A stretch of 64,000 nucleotides of DNA from Rothia aeria (GTDB lineage Bacteria; Actinomycetota; Actinomycetes; Actinomycetales; Micrococcaceae). The position numbers were made by a program, and so were the translations under genes. Position 1 is the first letter of the stretch. Each line of letters begins with the position of its first letter. The notes under the pieces were generated by a model. The model did not search any database. It saw nothing but the letters and a program-made list of their open reading frames with translations, and was not told where the DNA came from. Below are positions 55,534 to 63,948 of this stretch, in pieces. Where the stretch lies: contig AP017895.1 in NCBI GenBank assembly GCA_002355935.1, positions 248,001 to 312,000 on the forward strand, read 5' to 3'.

Positions 55534-56112
55534 ATGGCTGCTATTAAGCTCACCAAAGGCAACCCCATTAACCTCACCAAGGAGGCCCCCGGCCTGAAGA
55601 ACCTCACCATCGGTCTCGGCTGGGACCTGTCAATTGCTGGGGAAGCGTACGACCTGGACGCCTCGGTCATGCTCACCGATGAGAATGACAAGATCATTTT
55701 CGATGACGCCTCCCTGATCTTCTTCAATAACCCCACCAGCGCGGACGGGGCGATCGTGCACACCGGTGATAACCGCACGGGTGACGCCGAAGGCGACGAC
55801 GAGACGATTATCGTGAACCTGGAGAAGGTGGACCCGCAGATTCAGCGTGTGCACATCCTCGCCTCTATTTACGAGGGTGAGAAGACCGGCAAGAACTTCG
55901 GTGTGGTGCGCAACGCCTACGTGCGCCTGATTAATGACGACACCAACGAAGAGATCGCCCGCTACGACCTGTCCGAAGACTGCTCGGCCGCACCGGCGGT
56001 GCTGTTCGCTGTGGTGTACCGCCATAATGGCGAGTGGCGTTTCAAGGCTGTGGAAGACCCCTTCACCGGTGGCCTGCCGCACCTGCTCACCTCCTACGGT
56101 TTTACCGTCTAG
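55534..56112 (+). CDS. terD: TerD family calcium-binding stress protein
   Basis: 192 residues, complete TerD. IGLGWDLSIAGEAYDLDASV and IVHTGDNRTGDAEGDDETI hold the two calcium sites, and the end YRHNGEWRFKAVEDPF is typical. TerD proteins form cytoplasmic complexes at the membrane with TerC-like proteins in tellurite, oxidative and phage stress responses. AAGGAAAGG upstream of the ATG. Confidence 0.93.
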   Translation: MAAIKLTKGNPINLTKEAPGLKNLTIGLGWDLSIAGEAYDLDASVMLTDENDKIIFDDASLIFFNNPTSADGAIVHTGDNRTGDAEGDDETIIVNLEKVDPQIQRVHILASIYEGEKTGKNFGVVRNAYVRLINDDTNEEIARYDLSEDCSAAPAVLFAVVYRHNGEWRFKAVEDPFTGGLPHLLTSYGFTV

Positions 56113-56160
56113 AACCCTCTAGACAGCACACACACGCTCTATAAGGAGAGCTTTTAGTCA

Positions 56161-57264
56161 ATGGCATTGTTGAAATTCTTCAAATATGACCTGCTCATCA
56201 CCCTCGCGGCACTCGTTGTGGCGATGTTCTACGGCGGTGTTTCGGGCATGGTTTCAGCCGCGATCCTGATCGTGCTTGAGATCGTGTTCTCGTTCGATAA
56301 CGCGGGCGTGAACGCAAAATACCTGAACAAGATGTCGCACGCCTGGCGCCGTATCTTCCTGACCGTAGGCGTGCTCGTGGCGGTATTCGGAATGCGTCTG
56401 GTGTTCCCGTTCCTGATCGTATGCCTGGCTGGTAACGTGGGACCGGTCGAAGCGTGGAACCTAGCCATGGAGCGCGGCGACCCGCACACCCCCGGCACTT
56501 ACGGCTACATTCTGGAATCTGCGCATCACACGATCGCCTCTTTCGGCGGCATGTTCCTGCTGATGCTGTTCCTCTCATTCCTGTTCGAGGCAGGTAAGGA
56601 TGTGCACTGGCTGGCGGTCATTGAGAGGCCGCTGGCTAAGGCGGGGCATTTCGACTCAATGCCGGTGCTGGTTTCGGGTGCGATCCTGTTGGCGGCCGCA
56701 CAATTGTTCGGGGCCGAGCACCATGAACAGTACACGATCCTGCTCTCCGGGCTGCTGGGTATGCTCACGTTCCTGGCGACGAACGGTCTAGCGACGTTCA
56801 TGGAAGACCGCAATGAGGCTCAGGAAGAGTCCCTGTCGGAGGTCGCCATGCTCACGGGTAAGGCCGCGTTCTCCATGTTCATCTTCCTGGAGGTGCTGGA
56901 TGCGTCATTCAGCTTCGACGGGGTGCTGGGCGCGTTCGCGGTGACTTCCGACCCGATTATTATTGCGATCGGCCTGGGTGTGGGCGCCCTGTTCGTTCGT
57001 TCAATGACGATCTACCTGGTTGAGAAAGGCACCCTGCAGGAGCTGCGCTACCTGGATCACGGCGCGCACTGGGCGATCGGTGTCCTGGCGCTCATGCTGA
57101 TAGCGACCCTGAAATGGGATATCCCGGATTATGTGATCGGTTTATCCGGCATCGTGTTCATTGCGGGTTCGGTCATCTCATCCCGCCGCGCTAACCGTGC
57201 CGAAGCCGCCGAGAATGATGGGGACGCCAAAGAACCTGTAGCCTCGGGAAGCTCAACCGATTAG
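56161..57264 (+). CDS. DUF475/TerC-like integral membrane protein
   Basis: 367 residues with about nine helices. IVLEIVFSFDNAGVNAKYLN near residue 38 has the TerC-type acidic motif, echoed later by LEVLDASFSFDGVLGAFAVT, giving two pseudo-symmetric halves with Asp in the membrane, likely for metal ion transport. Sits between two terD genes, as in other actinobacterial ter clusters, and would anchor TerD to the membrane. AAGGAGAGC precedes the ATG. Confidence 0.9.
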   Translation: MALLKFFKYDLLITLAALVVAMFYGGVSGMVSAAILIVLEIVFSFDNAGVNAKYLNKMSHAWRRIFLTVGVLVAVFGMRLVFPFLIVCLAGNVGPVEAWNLAMERGDPHTPGTYGYILESAHHTIASFGGMFLLMLFLSFLFEAGKDVHWLAVIERPLAKAGHFDSMPVLVSGAILLAAAQLFGAEHHEQYTILLSGLLGMLTFLATNGLATFMEDRNEAQEESLSEVAMLTGKAAFSMFIFLEVLDASFSFDGVLGAFAVTSDPIIIAIGLGVGALFVRSMTIYLVEKGTLQELRYLDHGAHWAIGVLALMLIATLKWDIPDYVIGLSGIVFIAGSVISSRRANRAEAAENDGDAKEPVASGSSTD

Positions 57265-57380
57265 GCCGCCCTGTGAGCGTGTCCGTAACCGCTGCCGGGT
57301 GGCCGCCCCACTGGGGTGGGTGCTGTCACCCGGCGCGGCATGACAACTAACGTACAACGATGTAGAAGGGTAGAGAAATT

Positions 57381-57959
57381 ATGGCCATTAACCTTTCAAA
57401 AGGCCAAAAGATTAACCTGTCAAAAGATAGCGGCCTCACCCAGGTACGCCTGGGGCTGGGCTGGGACCCGATCAAGGTGAAGGGCTTCTTTGGGCGCACC
57501 AAGGAGAAGGCCGTGGACCTGGACGCCTCGGTGCTGGCCTATGATGCCTCGGGGCAAATGGTTGAGGCCGTGTTTTACGGGTCGTTGCGTGCCGCAAACG
57601 GCTCAATCATTCACCACGGTGATAACCTCACCGGTGCCGGTGATGGCGATGACGAGGTTATAGACATTAACCTGCCCGGGGTGGATGCCCGCATCAACAC
57701 CCTGGCGCTGGTGATCACCTCATATTCGGGTGATCAGTTCAGCGGTATTGAGAACGCGTTTGTGCGCGTCGAAAACGTGGAAAACCGGCAGGAGCTGGCC
57801 CGTTTTGAGATGACGCAGAAAGGCTCGCACACGGGCCTGATGGTCGCCTCCATTAGCCGGGACGGGAACGACTGGGTGTTTAAGGCCGTGGGTTCGCCGC
57901 TGCCGGGCGCCGCACGCACCCCGCGGGACGTTATCGACCCGGCCCGCGCCTACCTGTAA
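57381..57959 (+). CDS. terD: TerD family calcium-binding stress protein
   Basis: 192 residues. GLGWDPIKVKGFFGRTKEKA then VDLDASVLAYD, HHGDNLTGAGDGDDEVIDI and FVRVENVENRQELARFEMTQ carry the canonical TerD calcium ligands. Last gene of the ter operon, followed by a perfect terminator. Confidence 0.93.
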   Translation: MAINLSKGQKINLSKDSGLTQVRLGLGWDPIKVKGFFGRTKEKAVDLDASVLAYDASGQMVEAVFYGSLRAANGSIIHHGDNLTGAGDGDDEVIDINLPGVDARINTLALVITSYSGDQFSGIENAFVRVENVENRQELARFEMTQKGSHTGLMVASISRDGNDWVFKAVGSPLPGAARTPRDVIDPARAYL

Positions 57960-58005
57960 CCTGCCAACTAACGCGAACCGCCGGAGCAGGTTCCGGCCCG
58001 TGATA

Positions 58006-58045
58006 CAGGGGTGCCCCAGATGGCTAACCATCTGGGGCACCCCTG
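58006..58045 (+). terminator. terminator of the ter operon, perfect 18-bp stem
   Basis: CAGGGGTGCCCCAGATGG (58006-58023) and its exact complement (58028-58045), then TTACTTCTTT. A strong intrinsic terminator ending terD and also usable by the minus-strand lipoprotein gene. Confidence 0.85.
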
Positions 58046-58135
58046 TTACTTCTTTGAGCCAGTCATGGTGCGTACCCCGACACTTCGGCGGCGCGGCACC
58101 AGCTAAGTGCCTTTGAGGCAGACGCAGGTAACCGC

Positions 58136-58854
58136 CTAGATTGAACTGCTGGGTGAGGCACTGGCTGATGCACCCGGTGACTGAGAGCTGATGTCACTAA
58201 GACGCCACGCACCATCCGAATATTTGGCAGTAAGCTCACCCTTATACGTGTGCTTCCGTTCTGCCTCCTTGAACTCCTGCACTTTTCCGAGAGCTACTAT
58301 ATATTCCCCAAGGTCAGAGGTGAATGTAACTGGCCAATGGTAGGTGTCATCACGTTTAGTAGGCTGGGGTTCTTCCAGAACAGCCGTAAAGGTGGGGTTG
58401 CCGAGCCACGCCTGCCCCTCCCTAAACGCCCTGTACATATCCCCGGCAGAACTATCCTTAGTAATGTCCCGTTTGTCTTCATCACTGAGGTCTGACTGCT
58501 CAAAATACTGGTCGTCTCCCGTAGCGAAAAGATACTGTAGCGACGCTATCATGAACGCAAGAGACGAATAGAGGCCCGCCACTGACTCCTCACGAATATT
58601 ATCAGGCTTAACAGGTTTGGGCACGTTCTTTGGTGGCTGGGTGCGGGTAGCTGGCCTGTAGGTTCCCGCAGAGGTGTCGTAGCTTTCGAGTTTTACCTCA
58701 CCTCTATAGTCTTTCTCGGGCTCTTTTTCTGATCATCATCAGAAATATCTGAGGTAGAAGAGTTTATATTTAACCCGCTGCAGGCGGTTAAAAACGTAAG
58801 GGAGCCAGCGCCTATAAAGCCGAAGGCGGCACGGCGGTTCACTATGAATGTCAT
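58136..58854 (-). pseudogene. DUF6318 lipoprotein 3 (frameshifted)
   Basis: Starts at ATG 58854 with MTFIVNRRAAFGFIGAG and lipobox LTAC. The Ser/Asp-rich linker breaks after DDDQKK; one missing base at the T run 58724-58728 restores EPEKDYRGEVKLESYDTSAG and then the body (VPKPVKPDNIREESVAGLYS, DDTYHWPVTFTSDLGEY), ending at 58136. About 239 residues intact. Closest to lipoproteins 4 and 5. Confidence 0.8.
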
Positions 58855-59000
58855 GTTAGGTTTCCTTTCAGCTGGGAATAACCAGCCTCAGCATCATACT
58901 GAGCTTTCACCACGGTGAGCGGGGGTTTTCCAGCCCACATCTGCGCTGCAGCTTTTTGCGCAGGCAAGAATTTTCCGCATACCACGGTGCAAGGGGCGAC

Positions 59001-59750
59001 TTAGGGCTTCACCGTTGAAGAGAAGGCCTGAATACCGGCAAGCTCCCACACACCACCTGTATACTCGCCACGCATAACAACTTTGCTACTAATTTTCCGT
59101 TCATTAGCAGGCATATCGCGCACTTGACCGGCAGTCACTAGGTAGGTACCTACTGCGGTTGTGATGGTTGCTGGCCATAGATAGTATTTACCTGATTTAT
59201 TGGATGAGGATGTTTCTAGGGTGATGACATACTTGGGATCTTCAAACCAGACTTCGCCTGTTTGCAGAACCGAGTACTGTTCAACCATTATGTCGTAGTT
59301 TTTCTTCTCCTCTGGGTGAAGTTTGACCTGCTCAGTGTATTGGGAGTCCCCAGTGGTCATGAGGTACTGCATTGAGGCTGCCATGAATGCCAAGGATGAG
59401 TAGAACCCTTCCTCAGAGTTCTCGTTCATGTTCTTTGGTTTGATGGGCTTGGGCACGTTCTTCGCTGGCTGGGTGCGGGTAGCTGGCGAGTAGGTTCCCG
59501 CAGAGGTGTCGTAGCTTTCGAGCTTCACTTCCCCTTTATGGTCTACCGACGACGAGCTGGACGGTGAATTAGAGGCTGCAGAAGACGACGAACTTGCCGG
59601 ACCGGCGGAGGCACTGGACGATGCGCTGCTGCTCTCAGCCTCTTGATGCTTCACAACGGTTCTTATAGGGGTGCAGGCAGACAACAATGCTGCAGCAGAT
59701 CCAGCACCCGCAAAGTTCAGCGCGGCACGGCGGTTAAATACGGAAGTCAC
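59001..59750 (-). CDS. DUF6318 lipoprotein 4
   Basis: 249 residues, intact. Signal MTSVFNRRAALNFAGAGSAA, lipobox LLSAC (Cys at about 26), Ser-rich linker of about 35, then KLESYDTSAGTYSPATRTQP and the body with YYLWPATITTAVGTYLV and EYTGGVWELAGIQAF. The Arg pair before the hydrophobic stretch hints at Tat export. Confidence 0.85.
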   Translation of the reverse strand: MTSVFNRRAALNFAGAGSAAALLSACTPIRTVVKHQEAESSSASSSASAGPASSSSSAASNSPSSSSSVDHKGEVKLESYDTSAGTYSPATRTQPAKNVPKPIKPKNMNENSEEGFYSSLAFMAASMQYLMTTGDSQYTEQVKLHPEEKKNYDIMVEQYSVLQTGEVWFEDPKYVITLETSSSNKSGKYYLWPATITTAVGTYLVTAGQVRDMPANERKISSKVVMRGEYTGGVWELAGIQAFSSTVKP

Positions 59751-59837
59751 AATATTATCGATCTCATTTGTCCAGATTCAGGATGTTTGACTCTTTTATT
59801 GTAGCTAAAATTCGTTTTTATTACCTTAAATTTCTTT

Positions 59838-60606
59838 TTATGAGTTATCTGAAAGATCATAGATCATGATGGTAACTTCCCACACGCCACCAGTGTATTT
59901 CCCTTTCATATACCCCTTTTGAGGCTTTTCAGCCCTGTAGAAGGCACAGGAACCGTCTGGCCTTGTGCGTTATGAACATTTTTACCGTAATCAAAACGAC
60001 CGTAGAGGGCCATGTGTAACTAGAGCCTGACTTGGTGGGCTGGTCAGTCGTTAAAGTAATAACAATCTTGGGGTTTTCAAACCATGCGACACCGCCTGCG
60101 ATATATTGTGCCATCTCATCGTAGTCACTCAGGTCCTCTTCCTCATCAGTCTTTACCTGGTCCAGGTATTGCCGGTCGCCCGTTGTCACAAAATACTGGA
60201 ACGAAGCGGCATAGAAGGCGATTGTTGAGTATAGACCAGCCACCGAGTTTTCATTCATATTCGCTGGCTTAATGGGTTTAGGCACGTTCCGCGGGGGATG
60301 CTCGCTGGTGCCGGGCTCATAGGTGCCTGCGGAGGTTTCGTATTTCTCTAGTTTTGCCTCACCTTTATAGCTCTTCGCAGGCTCCGAAGATGCTGATGAA
60401 GACGATGACGTAGAGACCGCAGGACTCACGGACTCCTCAGACGGCTCCGGAGAATGTGAATTGGGGCTGCTGCTACTACTGCTACTGCTGCTGCTATCGC
60501 CGCTACTTTTCTTAACGCTTCTTAGCGGGGCGCAGGCCGCTAAGAACGCAGCAGACCCTGCGCCCAGAAGACCCAGGGCGGTACGGCGGTTAAACACGGA
60601 AGTCAT
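59838..60606 (-). pseudogene. DUF6318 lipoprotein 5 (two frameshifts near the end)
   Basis: MTSVFNRRTALGLLGAGSAA, lipobox LAAC, a long Ser run and the core KLEKYETSAGTYEPGTSEHP. The starting frame ends at 59929. Adding one A at 59979-59983 and one at about 59917 continues it through NVHNAQGQTVPVPSTG and YMKGKYTGGVWEVTIMIYDL to a stop at 59838, matching the end of lipoprotein 4. Repaired length about 256 residues. Confidence 0.8.
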
Positions 60607-61188
60607 GACAGGGGTCGCATCCTTTCCACATAAGGTGATCGCGCACTCTTATCATACAGCGGCAGGGGCAGAAGTAGCGGTTCGAAGGTGCGTGCGCTCT
60701 TAACAATAGAATGCAGGCCACACCCGTCAAGAGGGACAGTAGGCGTGTACCACTCCCATACGACAAGCCCACTGGGCAGGAGGATTCCATGGGCACCAAC
60801 CATGATGTCCACTCCAACGACTAGCACAACCATACGTTTCTATAAATATCTTTTTCTCTTGAGGTATCAATCATTTATCCTTAGAGAACGGCAGCATCTA
60901 CTCGCGTGTTAATAGTTAATTATTGAATTATGAATCACCACATACCGGAAAGTGCAGATATCCTGCTTTGTCACTGCGCAAGGGGCGGGTTAGCCCTATA
61001 TAAATAATCTCTAATATCCGATTTTTGAGTTGATTACTAAATACTTAAGCACTATCTCAGAATATTAATATTGCACAATAATATATTAAAACATTTTAGA
61101 CACTCTACAGTATGTACTAGTTTTATTTGAATATATTATTTATAATATAGATGTATATTTTGCGACCAGCTCACAAAGGAACGATACA
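60607..61188. other. 580-bp intergenic region before the Fic module
   Basis: No convincing gene. The first half is GC-balanced; from 60990 it is very AT-rich. TATAAT at 61141-61146 within the near-palindromic ATATTATTTATAATAT is a likely promoter and operator for the antitoxin-Fic operon. Confidence 0.45.
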
Positions 61189-61392
61189 ATGACCGAGAAG
61201 AAACCCACTCAGCAGCAACCCACCGAAAAGGAAGTACAGGAAAGTATCGCTTTCGCTGTTGCAGCCGCCAATCTTGCAGGCTGCACGCCTCCAACCACCG
61301 AAGAACTTGAACGACTTGAACGTGTAGCACGCGGTGAAATCACAACCGATGAAGCGATTGCAGAAATTCGACACCGAATTCAGGGAGTGTAA
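61189..61392 (+). CDS. VbhA-like antitoxin of a Fic system
   Basis: 67 residues. The end RLERVARGEITTDEAIAEIR is the C-terminal pattern of VbhA antitoxins. The preceding helix FAVAAANLAGCTPP aligns with the (S/T)xxxE(G/N) inhibitory helix, but both the Ser and the inhibitory Glu appear as Ala. AAAGGA precedes the ATG, and the Fic gene starts five bases after the stop. Autoregulation is likely; inhibition mode is uncertain. Confidence 0.8.
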   Translation: MTEKKPTQQQPTEKEVQESIAFAVAAANLAGCTPPTTEELERLERVARGEITTDEAIAEIRHRIQGV

Positions 61393-61397
61393 GTACT

Positions 61398-62384
61398 ATG
61401 GAACAGCGTTGGCTTCAGGAGCAAGCAGCAAGCCCCGAATGGTATGCCTACTATATTCCCTTCACCTATACTCTGCGCAATAAGTTTACAACCCCTGAAC
61501 ATCCTTATGGGGAGCCCAACCCAGAAAAACTACGATCTTTAGAGGAACAGGTTACAAAGGTGCGCATGCGTAACCTATATGATAACCCTATTCAGGGCAA
61601 CTTTGATTACAATCATATGAAAGCTGTGCATCACGCGATCTTTCAGGATGTATATGACTGGGCGGGTCAAGAACGCACCGCCCCTACCAATGGACCCATG
61701 GTCAAACTCGGGCACGCATACTACCCTGCGGGGCCTAATCTTACTGCTGCTGCTCACGCGCAATATGACCTTCTGGCCCGAAAAAACTTGTTGCGAGGTT
61801 TAGATCAGAACACGTTTGTTACTGGACTTGCTGAAAGCTGGGGCGAGATCAATGTGGTCCACAGTTTCCGTGAAGGCAACACCCGCAGCCAGTTCGTGTT
61901 TTTCTCCCAACTCGCCCAGCAGGCTGGTTACCATATTGATACCGCTGCTTTTGCCCCTGGAAATCCTTTGCGTGACGAGTTCGTACAGGCGCGTTTCTAT
62001 AGCCAAGATACCGGCAGGAACGATAGGTTAGCCGCTGTGCTGGGTAAAGCTATTACACCCATATCACCTTCTGTTTCCGCGCAGGGGCACGAAGTCCCCC
62101 TGCAACGAGAGGTCGGCTTGAGCAGGGGTGTTTCCCTGAATAATGCTGGTGACCCTAATCTCCGCAGGACAGACGATGCGCCCACGCTAGGTTCTTCTGA
62201 GGCACCTAAAAATACATACAACAGGTACCAGCTACGTTCAAAACTAGACGATGTAAAAAACACGGCTCCTTCCCACCAGCAGAACCGTTCACAGAACACA
62301 CAGCAGCGGCAGGAGCCGCAAAAATACAGGCAGCCCCACCCCAGGCGCGAGCGCAATGACCGTCACCCGAGGATGGGACTATAA
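61398..62384 (+). CDS. Fic domain toxin (AMP-transferase)
   Basis: 328 residues. The Fic motif is VVHSFREGNTRSQFVFF (HxFxxGNxR), with the catalytic His at about residue 155; the flap region lies around DWAGQERTAPTNG. It would transfer AMP from ATP to a Tyr, Ser or Thr of a target such as a gyrase. The C-terminal 110 residues (from about 215) are Gln/Asn/Arg-rich and probably disordered, with no known secretion domain. Partner of the VbhA-like protein. Confidence 0.88.
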   Translation: MEQRWLQEQAASPEWYAYYIPFTYTLRNKFTTPEHPYGEPNPEKLRSLEEQVTKVRMRNLYDNPIQGNFDYNHMKAVHHAIFQDVYDWAGQERTAPTNGPMVKLGHAYYPAGPNLTAAAHAQYDLLARKNLLRGLDQNTFVTGLAESWGEINVVHSFREGNTRSQFVFFSQLAQQAGYHIDTAAFAPGNPLRDEFVQARFYSQDTGRNDRLAAVLGKAITPISPSVSAQGHEVPLQREVGLSRGVSLNNAGDPNLRRTDDAPTLGSSEAPKNTYNRYQLRSKLDDVKNTAPSHQQNRSQNTQQRQEPQKYRQPHPRRERNDRHPRMGL

Positions 62385-62417
62385 AGTAAACGCCCAAAAT
62401 CAGAGGTAGTTGGGAAG

Positions 62418-62486
62418 CCCACAGTATAAGCCCACCATGCACATGGGCTCTTGTTGAGCCTGTACACGTGGCGGGCTTATTGTGGG
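62418..62486. terminator. terminator-like hairpin after the Fic gene
   Basis: CCCACAGTATAAGCCC (62418-62433) pairs with GGGCTTATTGTGGG (62473-62486), with an inner stem GCCCAC/GTGGGC-type around CATGCACATG. It lies 34 bases after the Fic stop. Confidence 0.6.
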
Positions 62487-62589
62487 TCTACCATCATGAC
62501 TTACCGCCTGCGCCCCAGCCCAGGATTACACCAGACCCCACCGTTTAAGATACGGCAGCTAGAAGCTCTCAGGCAGCAGTAACCGCCTG

Positions 62590-62697
62590 CTAACGGCAGT
62601 TCACAGTACCGTCAGAGGTGACACCCCAGTTATCCATGGTGGGGGCCTGCATCCTAATCAAATGCTGTAGGACTTCAGGGCGAATACTACTATTCAT
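62590..62697 (-). CDS. 35-aa downstream partner ORF of the 62.7 kb protein
   Basis: Starts at ATG 62697, three bases after the stop of the 62701 gene: MNSSIRPEVLQHLIRMQAP then TMDNWGVTSDGTVNCR. Composition is protein-like. A similar coupled small frame follows the paralogue at 63472. It may be a real small protein or a truncated gene. Confidence 0.4.
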   Translation of the reverse strand: MNSSIRPEVLQHLIRMQAPTMDNWGVTSDGTVNCR

Positions 62698-62700
62698 TAA

Positions 62701-63126
62701 CTACCTTAATCCCTCAGGAAGACTATCGTACACAGCATCATAAATATCCTCGCTAATAAGCCCACGATCATACGCAAGTTCCAAATATTCAGAGGAAAGA
62801 TCCGTGTTATTCTCGTAAAACCACCCGAGAGTCTGTCGTGGTTCATACGGCCAACGCTGCAGCTCATCAATTACTTGATCCCTCGAAAACAAACCCGCAG
62901 CATATCGATCACAGATCTCGCGAATACTAGCTCCAGAAAACCCAGGTTTTACCTCTTCCAGAGGGTACTTAACAAACCTTCCGAATTCTTCATCTGATAG
63001 GAGTACCTCACTCCGAAAACTCTCAGGTTTCCGCCCGGCACGTATCTGTTGTTGAATATACCGACTGGAGTCAATCCGATGGATCGTAGCTCGTATATTG
63101 TTTAATATTTGTGGCTTTAAAGACAT
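62701..63126 (-). CDS. accessory protein with GFSGxS-EICxRY motif (paralogue 1)
   Basis: 141 residues. PGFSGASIREICDRYAAGLF then SRDQVIDELQRWPYEP is the conserved core, shared with the protein at 63472-63948. The first 60 residues form helices, and the acidic tail ends YDAVYDSLPEGLR. No known family recognised; a helix-turn-helix or toxin-antitoxin related role is a guess from the setting next to a Fic module. Confidence 0.6.
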   Translation of the reverse strand: MSLKPQILNNIRATIHRIDSSRYIQQQIRAGRKPESFRSEVLLSDEEFGRFVKYPLEEVKPGFSGASIREICDRYAAGLFSRDQVIDELQRWPYEPRQTLGWFYENNTDLSSEYLELAYDRGLISEDIYDAVYDSLPEGLR

Positions 63127-63161
63127 TTAATCTTATCTATCTTGTTATTTAATGCCTCAGA

Positions 63162-63452
63162 TTGGTAGAAGGCATACTGGAAGAAATATTACGACGTAAC
63201 ATGGAGGATTATTCATTAGAGGTTGTTCCGCGCCCAGAAAAACTTCAAATGACCGAAAACCTAGAGTACGAGGTTGACATCCTGTGGAACACTGTGGGCA
63301 GTACCCGCCAGTATTTCGATACGCGGGTCCCTGTTCTACACCACACAGTGGCAGTTAACCTGCTGGTTGAGCTGTTTGTCCCCATGCGTCGAATGGTCCG
63401 CCTTGAACGGAGAGTTTATCAATATTTTCTTTATGGGTACGGGTATCGGTGA
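63162..63452 (+). CDS. uncertain 96-aa frame opposite the accessory genes
   Basis: Frame containing MEDYSLEVVPRPEKLQMTEN and HHTVAVNLLVELFVPMRR, with composition that resembles a protein. It has a poor start context and is antisense to the short minus-strand frame at 63355-63465, so only one of the two is likely real. Confidence 0.25.
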   Translation: MVEGILEEILRRNMEDYSLEVVPRPEKLQMTENLEYEVDILWNTVGSTRQYFDTRVPVLHHTVAVNLLVELFVPMRRMVRLERRVYQYFLYGYGYR

Positions 63453-63465
63453 TACGGTCGGTCAT
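63355..63465 (-). CDS. 36-aa frame coupled to the 63.5 kb paralogue
   Basis: ATG 63465 follows the stop of the 63472 gene by six bases (GAAGGATAAACCCCA): MTDRITDTRTHKENIDKLSV then QGGPFDAWGQTAQPAG. AAGGA just upstream is a good ribosome-binding site. Parallels the 35-aa frame at 62590. Confidence 0.35.
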   Translation of the reverse strand: MTDRITDTRTHKENIDKLSVQGGPFDAWGQTAQPAG

Positions 63466-63471
63466 TGGGGT

Positions 63472-63948
63472 TTATCCTTCTGCGGCGCGGCGTAGAGCGG
63501 CTCGTGTCCGAGAAACTTCTAATGTCAGGTCGTAATCAATGAGCTCATGGGTTTCTGCGGTGTCGAGGTCGTCCCAGGATCCGCGGACACGAGGTGCTCC
63601 TCCTTCCATACCCCAAGGATCCCACTCCTCACCTTTAGCTTGAGGCTTGTACTCCCAACGAACAAGCTCATCAATCGCCTGAGCACGGGTAAGTTCACCA
63701 ACATAGTAGCGTTGACAGATCTCATACGGAGAACCGGAGCTAAACCCGGCACGGATAGGCTCAACACGCTCTGCTTTTTTGAGCATATCGGGCAGCTCAT
63801 ATTTACTGATACCAAGCCCATGGGCGAAATCGTGCGGGGTAGCACCGGCATCGGCGAGAGTTTTAGCTGCACGGTAAATTTCTAGGTCAAGGAGTTTTTT
63901 ACGGACTTTGGTATGGCGTGCTTTTTCAACGAGTTCTTGCAGTTCCAT
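63472..63948 (-). CDS. accessory protein with GFSxGS-EICxRY motif (paralogue 2)
   Basis: 158 residues. A helix-turn-helix-like N-terminus (KTLADAGATPHDFAHGLGIS) is followed by the shared core AGFSSGSPYEICQRYYVGEL and TRAQAIDELVRWEYKP, and a tail with EWDPWGMEGG. The region just upstream at the window edge contains AGGATAAACCCCAAAGACC, almost the same as the end of this gene, which suggests another tandem copy beyond the edge. Function unknown. Confidence 0.65.
   Translation of the reverse strand: MELQELVEKARHTKVRKKLLDLEIYRAAKTLADAGATPHDFAHGLGISKYELPDMLKKAERVEPIRAGFSSGSPYEICQRYYVGELTRAQAIDELVRWEYKPQAKGEEWDPWGMEGGAPRVRGSWDDLDTAETHELIDYDLTLEVSRTRAALRRAAEG

Noticed and set aside
60640-60705. GGTTCGAAGG segment resembling a tRNA T-arm
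   Set aside because: No D-arm or anticodon stem can be built; only a chance GCGCAC/GTGCGC inverted repeat is present.
62701-63948. Paralogous pair as Abi or type III toxin-antitoxin proteins
   Set aside because: Motif GFS..S..EIC.RY is not one I can tie to a defined toxin or abortive-infection family, so no function is assigned.
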